Of a DNA stretch of 16,049 bases, positions 8,195 through 15,562 are shown piece after piece (position 1 is the stretch's first letter; every line of letters begins with the position of its first letter). The notes beneath the pieces are model-generated. The model saw nothing but the letters and a program-made list of their open reading frames with translations. It made no database searches and was not told the origin of the DNA. A program made the position numbers and the translations under genes. Where the stretch lies: the NCBI GenBank assembly GCA_030951065.1, contig JAUZQH010000204.1, positions 1-16,049 on the forward strand, given 5' to 3'. Source of the stretch: Mariprofundus sp. (GTDB lineage: Bacteria; Pseudomonadota; Zetaproteobacteria; Mariprofundales; Mariprofundaceae).

Positions 8195-8923
8195 TCACAT
8201 AAGCTTGCGGACATTCCACATGAATACCGGCAACCCACATACAAACAGTGCCATCACCACACTGGATGACGGAGGAAGGTCGAGATATTCGGCAGCCAGG
8301 ATACCCAGCACAGCACCTGCGATACTGACAAGTAATGCCAGCCATACTGACCCGTTTCGTTCCCCGTTCCATGCTGCCAGTGCGGGTAGAAGCAGCATGC
8401 CGAATACCAGCACAATACCGACCGCATGGATGGCCGGCACAACCGTCAGCGCCAATGCCAGATAGAATATCACCCGCTGTTTGTAGCTGTCATCGCCTGC
8501 AAACTTCAGTACCGTCACTGAAAGAAGTCCCAGACCGGCCAGCACCATAATATCCGACCAGCTTGCCCCCAACAGGGATCCAAACATCAAATCTGTCATA
8601 TGCCCTTCGGCATGCGGCAATTGCGTTAAAATCACCATACCGGCAGCAGCAGCCACGGCATACATGGCCCCCATGACCGCTTCTTTCGGCAATTTGGATG
8701 CATAAGGCAGTGCAGCAAAGCAAAATACCGCCATCATCGTAATACTCCCCGCCCAAAGCGGGCCGGAAGTATCCGTAGCCAGACCAATGGCGTAACCGGT
8801 TGCGGCAAACTGGGCCAGTGCCAGATCAACAAACACAATACGCCGTTCCAGCACGCGACGCCCCAGAAAAGGCATCACCACTGCAAGAATCAGGCATGCA
8901 ATCAGACTGGTCAGCAAGAACAT
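8195..8923 (-). CDS. Metal (zinc/manganese-type) ABC transporter permease, ABC-3 family
   Basis: The 242-residue, almost wholly hydrophobic protein is a ZnuB-like permease of the ABC-3 family. Characteristic parts are the N-terminal RRIVFVDLALAQFAATGYAIG (the conserved region after the first helix), the central FGSLLGASWSD, and the late VVPAIHAVGIVLVFGMLLLPALAA. It is slightly shorter than the usual 260-280 residues, mainly at the N-terminus. The ATG follows GGGGAA at a normal distance and lies two bases after the stop of the binding-protein gene, so the pair is one transcription unit. The ATPase that must power it is not next to it. Zinc as substrate is inferred from the partner and context; manganese is possible. 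Confidence 0.88.
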   Translation of the reverse strand: MFLLTSLIACLILAVVMPFLGRRVLERRIVFVDLALAQFAATGYAIGLATDTSGPLWAGSITMMAVFCFAALPYASKLPKEAVMGAMYAVAAAAGMVILTQLPHAEGHMTDLMFGSLLGASWSDIMVLAGLGLLSVTVLKFAGDDSYKQRVIFYLALALTVVPAIHAVGIVLVFGMLLLPALAAWNGERNGSVWLALLVSIAGAVLGILAAEYLDLPPSSSVVMALFVCGLPVFMWNVRKLM

Positions 8924-8925
8924 GG

Positions 8926-9822
8926 CTATTCCCCGCCTTTTGCAAGCAGATCAAACATGTCGATATAAGCTGCAAAGCCCTCCCCTTTGACAGCATCCGG
9001 CATCAATCGACATGGGGTGTGAGCTACTTCGCATAACTTTCTGGCAATGGAACTATCATGATAGGGCTCAAGCCATACCCCTTGAATATGCGCCTGCTGA
9101 ATGTGATCCACCAGGGCATCCAGATGTGAAGTAGAAGGTTCGATACCCGGTTTCGGCTCTACAAAACCGCTGACATGCAGCGCAAAACGTTGCGCCAGGT
9201 AGAGGTAGGAATCGTGATAAGCGACCAATGGACTCATCGCCTGCAATGATGTCTGCCAGTCATGCATGTGTGCATGGATTTCCCCGGCAAAATTTGTAGC
9301 ACGCTGGCGATAAGCATCGGCATGGGCCGGATCAAGTCGGGATAAACGTTCAGCGATCACCTGTGCTAACCGCACCCCGTTGAGCGGATCCATCCACCAG
9401 TGTGGATTGCCTTCCGGATGAATATCGCCCAGCTCCCGGGTGATTTTCCCCTGCGGTTTACCAAGCACTTCAGCCAGCACAGACCTGCCATCCAGATAAC
9501 CGTTGCCACCGGGACGAATGGCATCGTTGCGTGAAGCATCGACCAATGGCGGCAGCCAACCTGTTTCCAGACCAAGACCCGCAGCAATCAACAGGTCGGC
9601 ACGCGCAAGATGACGTGCCAATGTCGGTTTCGGGGGAACAAAATGCGGATCCTGACCGACATGCGCCAACACCTTTACTTCGGCGAATTCACCCGCAACG
9701 CCCTGAGCGATTTGCCCCAGCGCCGGCAGGCTGGCGACAATGCGCAAACCGCCGGCACAGGCTGTTGCTTGTCCGAGCATAAGAACGATAGTTAATATCA
9801 GTAGTTTTTGTATCTGTTTCAC
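8926..9822 (-). CDS. Zinc/manganese-type periplasmic metal-binding protein (ZnuA-like)
   Basis: This 298-residue cluster-A1 solute-binding protein captures the metal in the periplasm for the adjacent permease. It starts at GTG (9820-9822) with AAGGAG at 9830-9835, seven bases away; the longer ATG frame adds 15 residues ahead of the signal peptide. The signal peptide is residues 1 to about 23 (KQIQKLLILTIVLMLGQATACA). Likely metal ligands are H60 (GQDPHFVPPKP), H141 (GNPHWWMDP), H203 (AYHDSY) and D276 (MPDAVKGEG). There is no His-rich loop between the first two, unlike classical ZnuA. Two cysteines (C264 and C271) may form a disulfide. A strong hairpin sits immediately upstream of its ribosome binding site. 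Metal specificity cannot be read from the sequence. Confidence 0.9.
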   Translation of the reverse strand: MKQIQKLLILTIVLMLGQATACAGGLRIVASLPALGQIAQGVAGEFAEVKVLAHVGQDPHFVPPKPTLARHLARADLLIAAGLGLETGWLPPLVDASRNDAIRPGGNGYLDGRSVLAEVLGKPQGKITRELGDIHPEGNPHWWMDPLNGVRLAQVIAERLSRLDPAHADAYRQRATNFAGEIHAHMHDWQTSLQAMSPLVAYHDSYLYLAQRFALHVSGFVEPKPGIEPSTSHLDALVDHIQQAHIQGVWLEPYHDSSIARKLCEVAHTPCRLMPDAVKGEGFAAYIDMFDLLAKGGE

Positions 9823-9835
9823 AGGGTTTCTCCTT

Positions 9836-9908
9836 AACGCGCTTGGACTTTTTCCACCCCATGACATGAAATTTTATCATGGCGTGGAAAAAGTCATGCA
9901 GGCGCGTT
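9836..9908. repeat. Long extended palindrome upstream of the metal-binding-protein gene
   Basis: The inner arms at 9846-9864 and 9877-9895 pair over 19 bp with one mismatch around a 12-base loop (9865-9876). An outer AACGCGC at 9836-9842 pairs with GCGCGTT at 9902-9908. The T-run is at the 5' side and the A-run at the 3' side of the stem, so it is not a standard intrinsic terminator. It ends one base from the AAGGAG ribosome binding site of the ZnuA-like gene and lies 13 bases beyond the porin stop. It could be an mRNA-stability or translation-control element, or a small inverted-repeat element. Confidence 0.75.
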
Positions 9909-9920
9909 GTTTATTTCATA

Positions 9921-11171
9921 TTAATAGCTATGAGGACGGTGCGGGCCAATCGCCACCACCCATCGAAAGAATGCTTCATTGGCACTTTGTCCAATGCCAA
10001 TACCAAGATTGGCTGCCGTCTGCGCCAATGTATGGCGTGTATGCTTGTATTGCAGGGTGATACTCTGGAATTCGCTGAGCTTCCAGCCGATGCCTGCACT
10101 GTAGGCATCTTCATATCCCATACCGCCACTGATACGACTGAAATCGTAACGTGCAAAAGCAAGCCAGTTGCGATTGATATCGTATTCACCGAGCAGATAT
10201 GCGCCGTCAGTCATACTGTGTCCGACAGCTTTATTGATACGATTCCGGTTCCATTCAGCCTGCAACGACCAGCCGCTATGATCAAACCGGCTGTTTTTCA
10301 ATGCCAGATGAGCACCAAGAATATTGCTACGGCTGCTGCCTGCAATGCCATTACGCCCGTTGATATAGGTGCCGCCAAGTTCCAGCGTGGTGGTATCATC
10401 AAGATCCCACATGCCTGTCCAGCGCGCCATACCTCCAAATCGATTCTTCCCTGTCGGATCAAATGCCACATCATTGCCATTCCGGAAAAAACCGAACAAC
10501 AGCGAATGCGCCGAATCACCAAGGTAGAGCGGATGATCGATAAACACCCCTTCACCAACCAGTTTTTCAGGCCCGAACAGATTGACCAGCCCGTTGGGCG
10601 TATCGGCATAGACCAGCGCATGCGGATGCACCTCGTTGGCACGCCCCAGCGGGATAAACTTGCGACCAGCCCTCAAACGGAAACCTTCCGGCAGCCTGGC
10701 CGTCAAATAACCCTCCTCAACAGCCATGCCGCCATTGGCGGCAGTAACGGTGACATCCAGACGGGTATGAGCATCCACTGCCGCGCCAAAGACAAATTCG
10801 CCCTCGGATAAAGGCAGGAAACTGTTTTTGTGAACGCCATTGCCTCCACGCATGGCTGAACCGGCAAAGGTTCCGATCACAGAAACAGATGGATTGCCTG
10901 TGTTTTCTGCCGTGCTTGCAACCACTGTTGGTACCGGAGCCGGTGGTGATGCAGCTGATACGACAGGTGATACCGGAGCAGGCTTCTTCTGTGCAACTCC
11001 GGTGCTTACAGTGTCTGAATTCGATGCAGTCTGCTGCTCAAGTGCTTCAACACGCTGCATCAGTAATTTTATCTGGGATTTCAATACCTTGATTTCATCG
11101 CTCTCTGCTGCATGGGCAGGTATTGCCAGCAGCAGGCATGGCAGCAGCCAGGCCAGTTTTCGTGCCTTCAT
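9921..11171 (-). CDS. Outer-membrane beta-barrel (porin-like) protein with N-terminal coiled coil
   Basis: The 416-residue protein starts with a signal peptide (MKARKLAWLLPCLLLAIPAHA). A short coiled coil follows (IKVLKSQIKLLMQRVEALEQQ), then a Pro/Ala/Val-rich linker to about residue 90. The rest is a run of amphipathic beta strands rich in Gly and aromatic residues, for example FRLRAGRKFIPLGRANEVHPH, WSLQAEWNRNRINKAV, and a last strand (NEAFFRWVVAIG) close to the C-terminal tyrosine. This is the build of trimeric or single-barrel porins that bind peptidoglycan through the coiled coil. GGAGGA at 11175-11180 precedes the ATG. It stands upstream of the metal-binding protein on the same strand, with the large palindrome between them. 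A role in metal passage across the outer membrane is inferred from position only. I could not assign it to a named porin family. Confidence 0.72.
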   Translation of the reverse strand: MKARKLAWLLPCLLLAIPAHAAESDEIKVLKSQIKLLMQRVEALEQQTASNSDTVSTGVAQKKPAPVSPVVSAASPPAPVPTVVASTAENTGNPSVSVIGTFAGSAMRGGNGVHKNSFLPLSEGEFVFGAAVDAHTRLDVTVTAANGGMAVEEGYLTARLPEGFRLRAGRKFIPLGRANEVHPHALVYADTPNGLVNLFGPEKLVGEGVFIDHPLYLGDSAHSLLFGFFRNGNDVAFDPTGKNRFGGMARWTGMWDLDDTTTLELGGTYINGRNGIAGSSRSNILGAHLALKNSRFDHSGWSLQAEWNRNRINKAVGHSMTDGAYLLGEYDINRNWLAFARYDFSRISGGMGYEDAYSAGIGWKLSEFQSITLQYKHTRHTLAQTAANLGIGIGQSANEAFFRWVVAIGPHRPHSY

Positions 11172-11237
11172 GATTCCTCCATAAGAACCGCATGAGTGAA
11201 TAACCCATGCCTGTGTTTTACCGATTGATTGTCAGAT

Positions 11238-11250
11238 TGTTATAATATCA
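11238..11250 (-). promoter_or_regulatory. Zur-box-like site upstream of the porin gene
   Basis: TGTTATAATATCA matches the first 11 positions of the known gammaproteobacterial Zur operator core (TGTTATANTATAACA), but the right half arm is degenerate. It lies about 70 bases upstream of the porin ATG and overlaps the stop of the small gene before it. Its minus-strand TATTAT/TATAAC could also be a -10 box. If real, it would put the porin and the metal ABC genes under zinc control. Confidence 0.3.
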
Positions 11251-11544
11251 GGCGAATGGAGGGGCGCGGATAGAAACGGTTCGCGTACTGACCGACAGAG
11301 CAGGCCATGCTTTCCAGACAGCCACTGCAAAGTTTATCAGCTGAGGAAGGGGCCGGACTTCAGCCTGCGGCACCAGACCACTGGTTACAGATTCTTCCAG
11401 TGAGCAAATCAGACATTGGGCAGGTGCGTGAAAACCGTCCCCGTGCTGATGGAGATCGACTGCTGCCCACATCGCACCGAGCATTGCCAGAGCAGCCCAA
11501 GCGAAGCGCAGACGGAAAGGCAATTCCTGCAAGCTATATTTCAT
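11248..11544 (-). CDS. Small membrane protein, DUF2946-like
   Basis: This is a 98-residue protein with one N-terminal hydrophobic segment (about residues 13-29, FAWAALAMLGAMWAAVD). After it come HQHGDGFHAPAQCLIC, a His/Cys-rich stretch with a CxxC pair, then a less hydrophobic region and a C-terminal RAPP. This layout resembles DUF2946, a family often found beside metal-handling genes. The match is by eye and the function is unknown. The ATG lacks a clear ribosome binding site, and an internal start at M16 or M21 is possible but would cut into the anchor. It lies about 75 bases upstream of the porin on the same strand, so it is probably the first gene of the metal locus. The His/Cys stretch could bind metal. 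Confidence 0.6.
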   Translation of the reverse strand: MKYSLQELPFRLRFAWAALAMLGAMWAAVDLHQHGDGFHAPAQCLICSLEESVTSGLVPQAEVRPLPQLINFAVAVWKAWPALSVSTRTVSIRAPPFA

Positions 11545-11611
11545 ACGGCAACTATTGCCCGCCTCGCAGAACGATCAAGCAAGCGTGGCTTTGTTTGTAT
11601 TGAACTATCGC

Positions 11612-11645
11612 GACCATTAAAGCCATACCCATGGCTTTAATGGTC
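11612..11645. terminator. Perfect 15-bp inverted repeat at the end of the helicase gene
   Basis: Arms at 11612-11626 and 11631-11645 are perfectly complementary around a four-base loop (ACCC). The right arm encodes the last residues and stop of the DinG-like helicase. No T-run follows on the minus strand, so it is not a textbook intrinsic terminator. It more likely protects the 3' end of the mRNA or acts with Rho. Confidence 0.5.
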
Positions 11646-13499
11646 TTGCTCCTCAAAGAACCAGCGGACTTCGGCCAGATCGTCCCGGATCGGGGCCGGT
11701 GGAAGATTGTGCACCACCTCCCGGCCATAGGCCTTGTGATACAAACGGGAATCCAGCAATGCCATAACGCCTCTGTCATGCGTGGAACGGATCAAACGCC
11801 CCGTACCCTGACGCAGTACGGCAATCGCTTCCGGTAACTGGATATCCCGGAAACCATGCCCGCCCTTCTCCTCGCATTTCTGAATGCGTGCTTTGAGTAA
11901 CGGATCATTGGGCGGAGTGAACGGCATTTTATCAATAATCACCAGACTCAAAGCCTGTCCCGGCACATCCACTCCTTCCCAGAAACTGCGTGTACCGCAC
12001 AGGATGGAATGGGTATCGGCACGAAATGCATCAAGAATGGCATCACGGCTGCCACTCTCACCCTGAATCAGCACATTCCATGGCAGCCGTTGCGCCAGTT
12101 CCGGACCCACCTGCTTAAGCATGCCCCATGATGTGAACAGTACAAACGCACGTCCGTGCGAAGCCCTGATCAGCGTTTCCATTTCATCAGTCATGGCTTC
12201 AATACCCTGTTCGGAAAACGGGCTGGGCATATGACGCGGCAGATAAATCATCGCCTGTTTGCCATAATCAAACGGAGAAGCATGGAACACCTCATCCGCA
12301 TCAGGCAAACCCAGTCTTGCTCTGGCATAATCAAAACGACCGGATACCCGCAGCGTAGCCGACATCAATACGAATGAAGCCGGTCGTTGCCACAAGTGAC
12401 TGTGCAATACCGGCCCGGTTTCAACCGGCGCCACCGTATATTTCAGATATTCGCCTTCACCGTCATGCCAGCCCACGAATCCCTGTTCCGGCTCCCGAAC
12501 CATGTCGATATCGGATGCAATCTGTTCGGCCCGATCTGCCAGTTTCGCCAAATCCTCATTGCGATCGCGTCTTGAGCCGGCCAGTTTGCACATCTCGCTC
12601 CATGCCTGCTGCAAATCTTCCAGTCCGGGGATCAGCCATGCATCCAGCACTGTTTTTCCACATGTGGTTACATCCTGTTTCAAGGCAGGTTCATCACCCA
12701 TGTCATCAAGCTGGGCCTGCATATCATTGAGCCACTGGATCAGTTTCATACGCGTCAATTGCACGCCGAAATGCTGACAGGCCAGATCCGGCAGGGAATG
12801 CGCCTCGTCCAGCACATAGACATCGAAATCCGGTAACAGTTCACCGAATTCACCGGCTTTCAGTACGGCATCAGCCAGCAGCAGACTGTGATTGGTCACG
12901 ACAATATCAGCTGCCTGTGCTTTCTGGCGTGCTTTCATCAACGGGCAACGTTCAAAATCTGCACATTTTGAACCCAGGCACTGATCAGCCGTCGCCGTTA
13001 CCATGGGACCTATGCCCTTGGCAAACACATCAAATGGAAGACCCGCAAGATCACCGTCCACAGTCTGACGCGACCAGTCCAGCACCTTCAGCATCGACTT
13101 CTGTGCCCACATTTCCAGTTGGGGACTGGACACAAACAGTTTCAAACGTTGCGGACAGAGGTAATTGGAGCGCCCTTTCAGCAGAGCCACACGGCGGGAA
13201 GCACCAAGTGCCTGCTGCACGGCAGGCAGATCACGGTGCACCAGCTGATCCTGCAATGCGCGGGTATGGGTGGAAATGAGAATCTTGCCATCGGAACGCA
13301 GGGCCGGAATCAGATAGGCCAGTGTTTTTCCCGTACCGGTTTCGGCTTCGGCCAATAATATCGTGCCGTTTTCAAATGCCCCGGCAACTTCTCCGGCCAG
13401 ATCGATTTGTTCTTCCCGCCGTGAATAGCCCGGCAAACTGGCTGCCAGCGGGGAATCCTCGCAAAAATCCTGCCGAACCAGTTCGGCCAGTCCCGTCAT
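11637..13499 (-). CDS. DinG/YoaA-like iron-sulfur ATP-dependent DNA helicase
   Basis: The 620-residue XPD/DinG-family superfamily 2 helicase unwinds DNA or R-loops 5' to 3' during repair. A Q-motif-like YSRREEQ (25-31) leads to the Walker A AETGTGKT (52-59). The four iron-sulfur cysteines are C115, C174, C179 and C185, spaced as in DinG/YoaA. The Walker B box is DEAH at 231-234, and motif VI is QGTGRLIRSTHDRG near the C-terminus. There is no exonuclease domain, so it is not the long Gram-positive form. The length is typical of YoaA/DinG-like proteins. The start overlaps the stop of the preceding ABC ATPase as ATGA and has no ribosome binding site of its own, which indicates translational coupling. 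Confidence 0.92.
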   Translation of the reverse strand: MTGLAELVRQDFCEDSPLAASLPGYSRREEQIDLAGEVAGAFENGTILLAEAETGTGKTLAYLIPALRSDGKILISTHTRALQDQLVHRDLPAVQQALGASRRVALLKGRSNYLCPQRLKLFVSSPQLEMWAQKSMLKVLDWSRQTVDGDLAGLPFDVFAKGIGPMVTATADQCLGSKCADFERCPLMKARQKAQAADIVVTNHSLLLADAVLKAGEFGELLPDFDVYVLDEAHSLPDLACQHFGVQLTRMKLIQWLNDMQAQLDDMGDEPALKQDVTTCGKTVLDAWLIPGLEDLQQAWSEMCKLAGSRRDRNEDLAKLADRAEQIASDIDMVREPEQGFVGWHDGEGEYLKYTVAPVETGPVLHSHLWQRPASFVLMSATLRVSGRFDYARARLGLPDADEVFHASPFDYGKQAMIYLPRHMPSPFSEQGIEAMTDEMETLIRASHGRAFVLFTSWGMLKQVGPELAQRLPWNVLIQGESGSRDAILDAFRADTHSILCGTRSFWEGVDVPGQALSLVIIDKMPFTPPNDPLLKARIQKCEEKGGHGFRDIQLPEAIAVLRQGTGRLIRSTHDRGVMALLDSRLYHKAYGREVVHNLPPAPIRDDLAEVRWFFEEQDH

Positions 13500-14461
13500 T
13501 TGTGTTCTGTCAGCGGATGCAGGCAGGCAAAACCGTGACTGTTCAACCGGCCATCAAATACGGCACAGTCAGATGCGGCATACGGACATCTCGGCTGGTA
13601 GGCACAACCGCTTGCCGCCATGCCTTCACCGGTTTTATCTTCACGGCTATCGATTTCACCGTGCTGCCTTTGCGATGGATGGGCAATGGGTCGGGCATCA
13701 AGCAATGCCCGGGTATAGGGATGATGCGGATGTTCAAATACCTCCGCCGCACGCCCCTGTTCGACAATTCTGCCGTCAAACATCACGGCAATGCGATCTG
13801 CAATGTGGGACACCACAGACAAATCATGCGATATGAACAGATAGGCCAGTCCCTTCGCTTGCTGAATATCTTTCAACAGATTAAGGATCTGGGCCTGTAC
13901 CGATACATCCAGAGCCGATACCGGTTCGTCCAGCACCAGCACGGCAGGCTCTACAATCAGGGCACGGGCGATGCCGATTCGCTGTCGCTGACCACCGGAA
14001 AACTGGTTCGGATAACGGTCCATGCCCGATGCATCCAGACCGCACAGATGCAATGTTTCCGCCACCAGATCCCGCCGCTGTTGTTTTGATAAATCCGACC
14101 GGTGAACGCGCAGGCCTTCGGCCACCGTTTCCCAGATTTTCATGCGCGGATTCCAGCTGGCAAACGGATCCTGAAACACCATTTGAATATGATTCCTGCG
14201 CTGACGCAAAGCTCTGCCACCCAGCGAGGTCACATCGACACCGTTCCATTCAATGCGACCGTTATCTGCCTTCAGCAAACGCATGGCCAGTCGTGCCGTG
14301 GTGGATTTCCCGCTTCCCGATTCTCCCACAATGGCCAGTGTTTCCCCTGCCTCCAGACAGAAGGACAGCTGATCCACAGCCCGTTTCTCCTTGCCGATGG
14401 CCCGGAACATGCCACCGGCGGTAAATGTTTTACTGACGTTTGTTACAGCCAGAACGCTCAT
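13496..14461 (-). CDS. Oligopeptide/dipeptide ABC transporter ATPase (OppF/DppF type)
   Basis: This 321-residue nucleotide-binding subunit energises a peptide importer at the inner membrane. It has the Walker A GESGSGKST (46-54), Q-loop Q97, signature FSGGQ (154-158), Walker B VLVLDEP (174-180) and switch H212. Its C-terminal extension carries four cysteines (C286, C292, C299, C313), the Opp/Dpp C-terminal domain that binds an iron-sulfur cluster in some members. AGGGAT lies upstream of the ATG. Both ends overlap neighbours as ATGA: the OppD-like gene before it and the helicase after it. No permease or binding protein is in the window, so the substrate cannot be named. Confidence 0.93.
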   Translation of the reverse strand: MSVLAVTNVSKTFTAGGMFRAIGKEKRAVDQLSFCLEAGETLAIVGESGSGKSTTARLAMRLLKADNGRIEWNGVDVTSLGGRALRQRRNHIQMVFQDPFASWNPRMKIWETVAEGLRVHRSDLSKQQRRDLVAETLHLCGLDASGMDRYPNQFSGGQRQRIGIARALIVEPAVLVLDEPVSALDVSVQAQILNLLKDIQQAKGLAYLFISHDLSVVSHIADRIAVMFDGRIVEQGRAAEVFEHPHHPYTRALLDARPIAHPSQRQHGEIDSREDKTGEGMAASGCAYQPRCPYAASDCAVFDGRLNSHGFACLHPLTEHK

Positions 14462-15465
14462 GTACGATGATCCCTGTCGTGCTCATCACCGGATGCATCA
14501 ACCGGAATATCAACATACAGACAGCGTGCAAGGTGTTTGCCCTGCTGCCAGGCCGTAGCCTCGACCGGATTTTGCATGCAATCCGGCTGAACCAGCGAAC
14601 AGCGATCTGCGAAATGACAGCCTTGCGGCCATTGACCGGGCGGTGGCACCTGCCCCGAAATCACGGTTAATGATTTTCCCGGCTCGGAAATTTCAGGTCT
14701 GCAACCCATTAATGCGCGGGTATAGGGGTGGGCGGGATGATCGAATATATCCGCAACCTTGCCGGCCTCGACAATTTGTCCGGCATACATCACAGCCACA
14801 TCATCACACATTTCAGCCACCAGACCGAAATCATGTGTAACCAGTAATAACCCGAGATTGCGCTTTTTTTGAAGATTCAACAGCAGCGTGATAATTCGCT
14901 TCTGTACCGACACATCAAGCGCCGTCGTCGGTTCATCAGCGATGATATAATCCGGATCAGCAGCCATCGCCATGGCAATCAGCACCCGCTGGCGCATACC
15001 TCCGGACAGTGAATCCGGATACTGTTTCAATATCTGTTCCGCATCCTGCATGCCGACATCGCGCAACAGTTGAACGGCACGGGCATGAGCCTGCTGTTTG
15101 TCCATATCCAGATGCAGGCGAATGACTTCGGTAATCTGGCTGCCGATAGAAAAGACAGGGTTCAGTGCGGTCATCGGCTCCTGAAACACCATGGATATGC
15201 GGCCGCCGCGAATACGGCGCAACGATTCATCATCCATCTCAAACAGGCTATTACCATCAAGCAGAATATCACCACAGCATTTTTCAACACCCTGATGTTC
15301 GCCCAGGCGAAGAATGGCCTGTGCCGTCAGTGATTTACCGCAACCGGATTCACCCACCAGTCCCAGCACACGACCGGCCTCAAGCTGCAGGGATACCGCC
15401 GATACGGCTTCAACACGTCGCCCATCGATGGACACCGTCAGTGATAAATCACGGATTTCAAGCAT
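14458..15465 (-). CDS. Oligopeptide/dipeptide ABC transporter ATPase (OppD/DppD type)
   Basis: This 335-residue partner of the OppF-like subunit forms the heterodimeric ATPase of a peptide-type importer. It has the Walker A GESGCGKS (38-45), Q-loop Q95, signature LSGGM (153-157), Walker B IIADEP and switch H211. The C-terminal Opp/Dpp cysteines are C283, C289, C296 and C315. The start MLEIRDLSLTV matches the family N-terminus, although no clear ribosome binding site precedes it. A 6-bp hairpin at 15477-15492 sits 12 bases upstream. It lies about 100 bases after the fumarase stop on the same strand and could be read from that gene or from its own promoter. Confidence 0.93.
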   Translation of the reverse strand: MLEIRDLSLTVSIDGRRVEAVSAVSLQLEAGRVLGLVGESGCGKSLTAQAILRLGEHQGVEKCCGDILLDGNSLFEMDDESLRRIRGGRISMVFQEPMTALNPVFSIGSQITEVIRLHLDMDKQQAHARAVQLLRDVGMQDAEQILKQYPDSLSGGMRQRVLIAMAMAADPDYIIADEPTTALDVSVQKRIITLLLNLQKKRNLGLLLVTHDFGLVAEMCDDVAVMYAGQIVEAGKVADIFDHPAHPYTRALMGCRPEISEPGKSLTVISGQVPPPGQWPQGCHFADRCSLVQPDCMQNPVEATAWQQGKHLARCLYVDIPVDASGDEHDRDHRT

Positions 15466-15476
15466 GGCGGCAGTGT

Positions 15477-15492
15477 GCCGGAAGCATCCGGC
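15477..15492. repeat. 6-bp hairpin just upstream of the OppD-like start
   Basis: GCCGGA at 15477-15482 pairs with TCCGGC at 15487-15492 around an AGCA loop. It lies in the leader of the OppD-like gene, 12 bases before the ATG, where a ribosome would land. It may influence translation. It is not followed by T residues on the minus strand. Confidence 0.4.
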
Positions 15493-15538
15493 TGTTTCCA
15501 GACGCCATGTCTAAATTTGCAGGGAAATGGATCACCGG

Positions 15539-15553
15539 GAAAGTAATACTTTC
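15539..15553. promoter_or_regulatory. Odd palindrome between fumarase and the OppD-like gene
   Basis: GAAAGTAATACTTTC is a perfect 7+1+7 palindrome, 10 bases beyond the fumarase stop. It could be the binding site of a dimeric repressor for the peptide ATPase operon. It is too short and AT-rich to be a good terminator. Confidence 0.3.
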
Positions 15554-15562
15554 GTTTCGCCC

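Noticed and set aside
9879..10811. 310-codon plus-strand ORF opposite the porin
   Set aside because: It is antisense to a protein with a clear signal peptide and strand pattern, begins inside the palindrome, and has no recognisable features or ribosome binding site.
13322..14089. 255-codon plus-strand ORF opposite the helicase start and OppF-like gene
   Set aside because: It is a shadow of two well-supported genes with intact motifs, and its translation has no recognisable motif.
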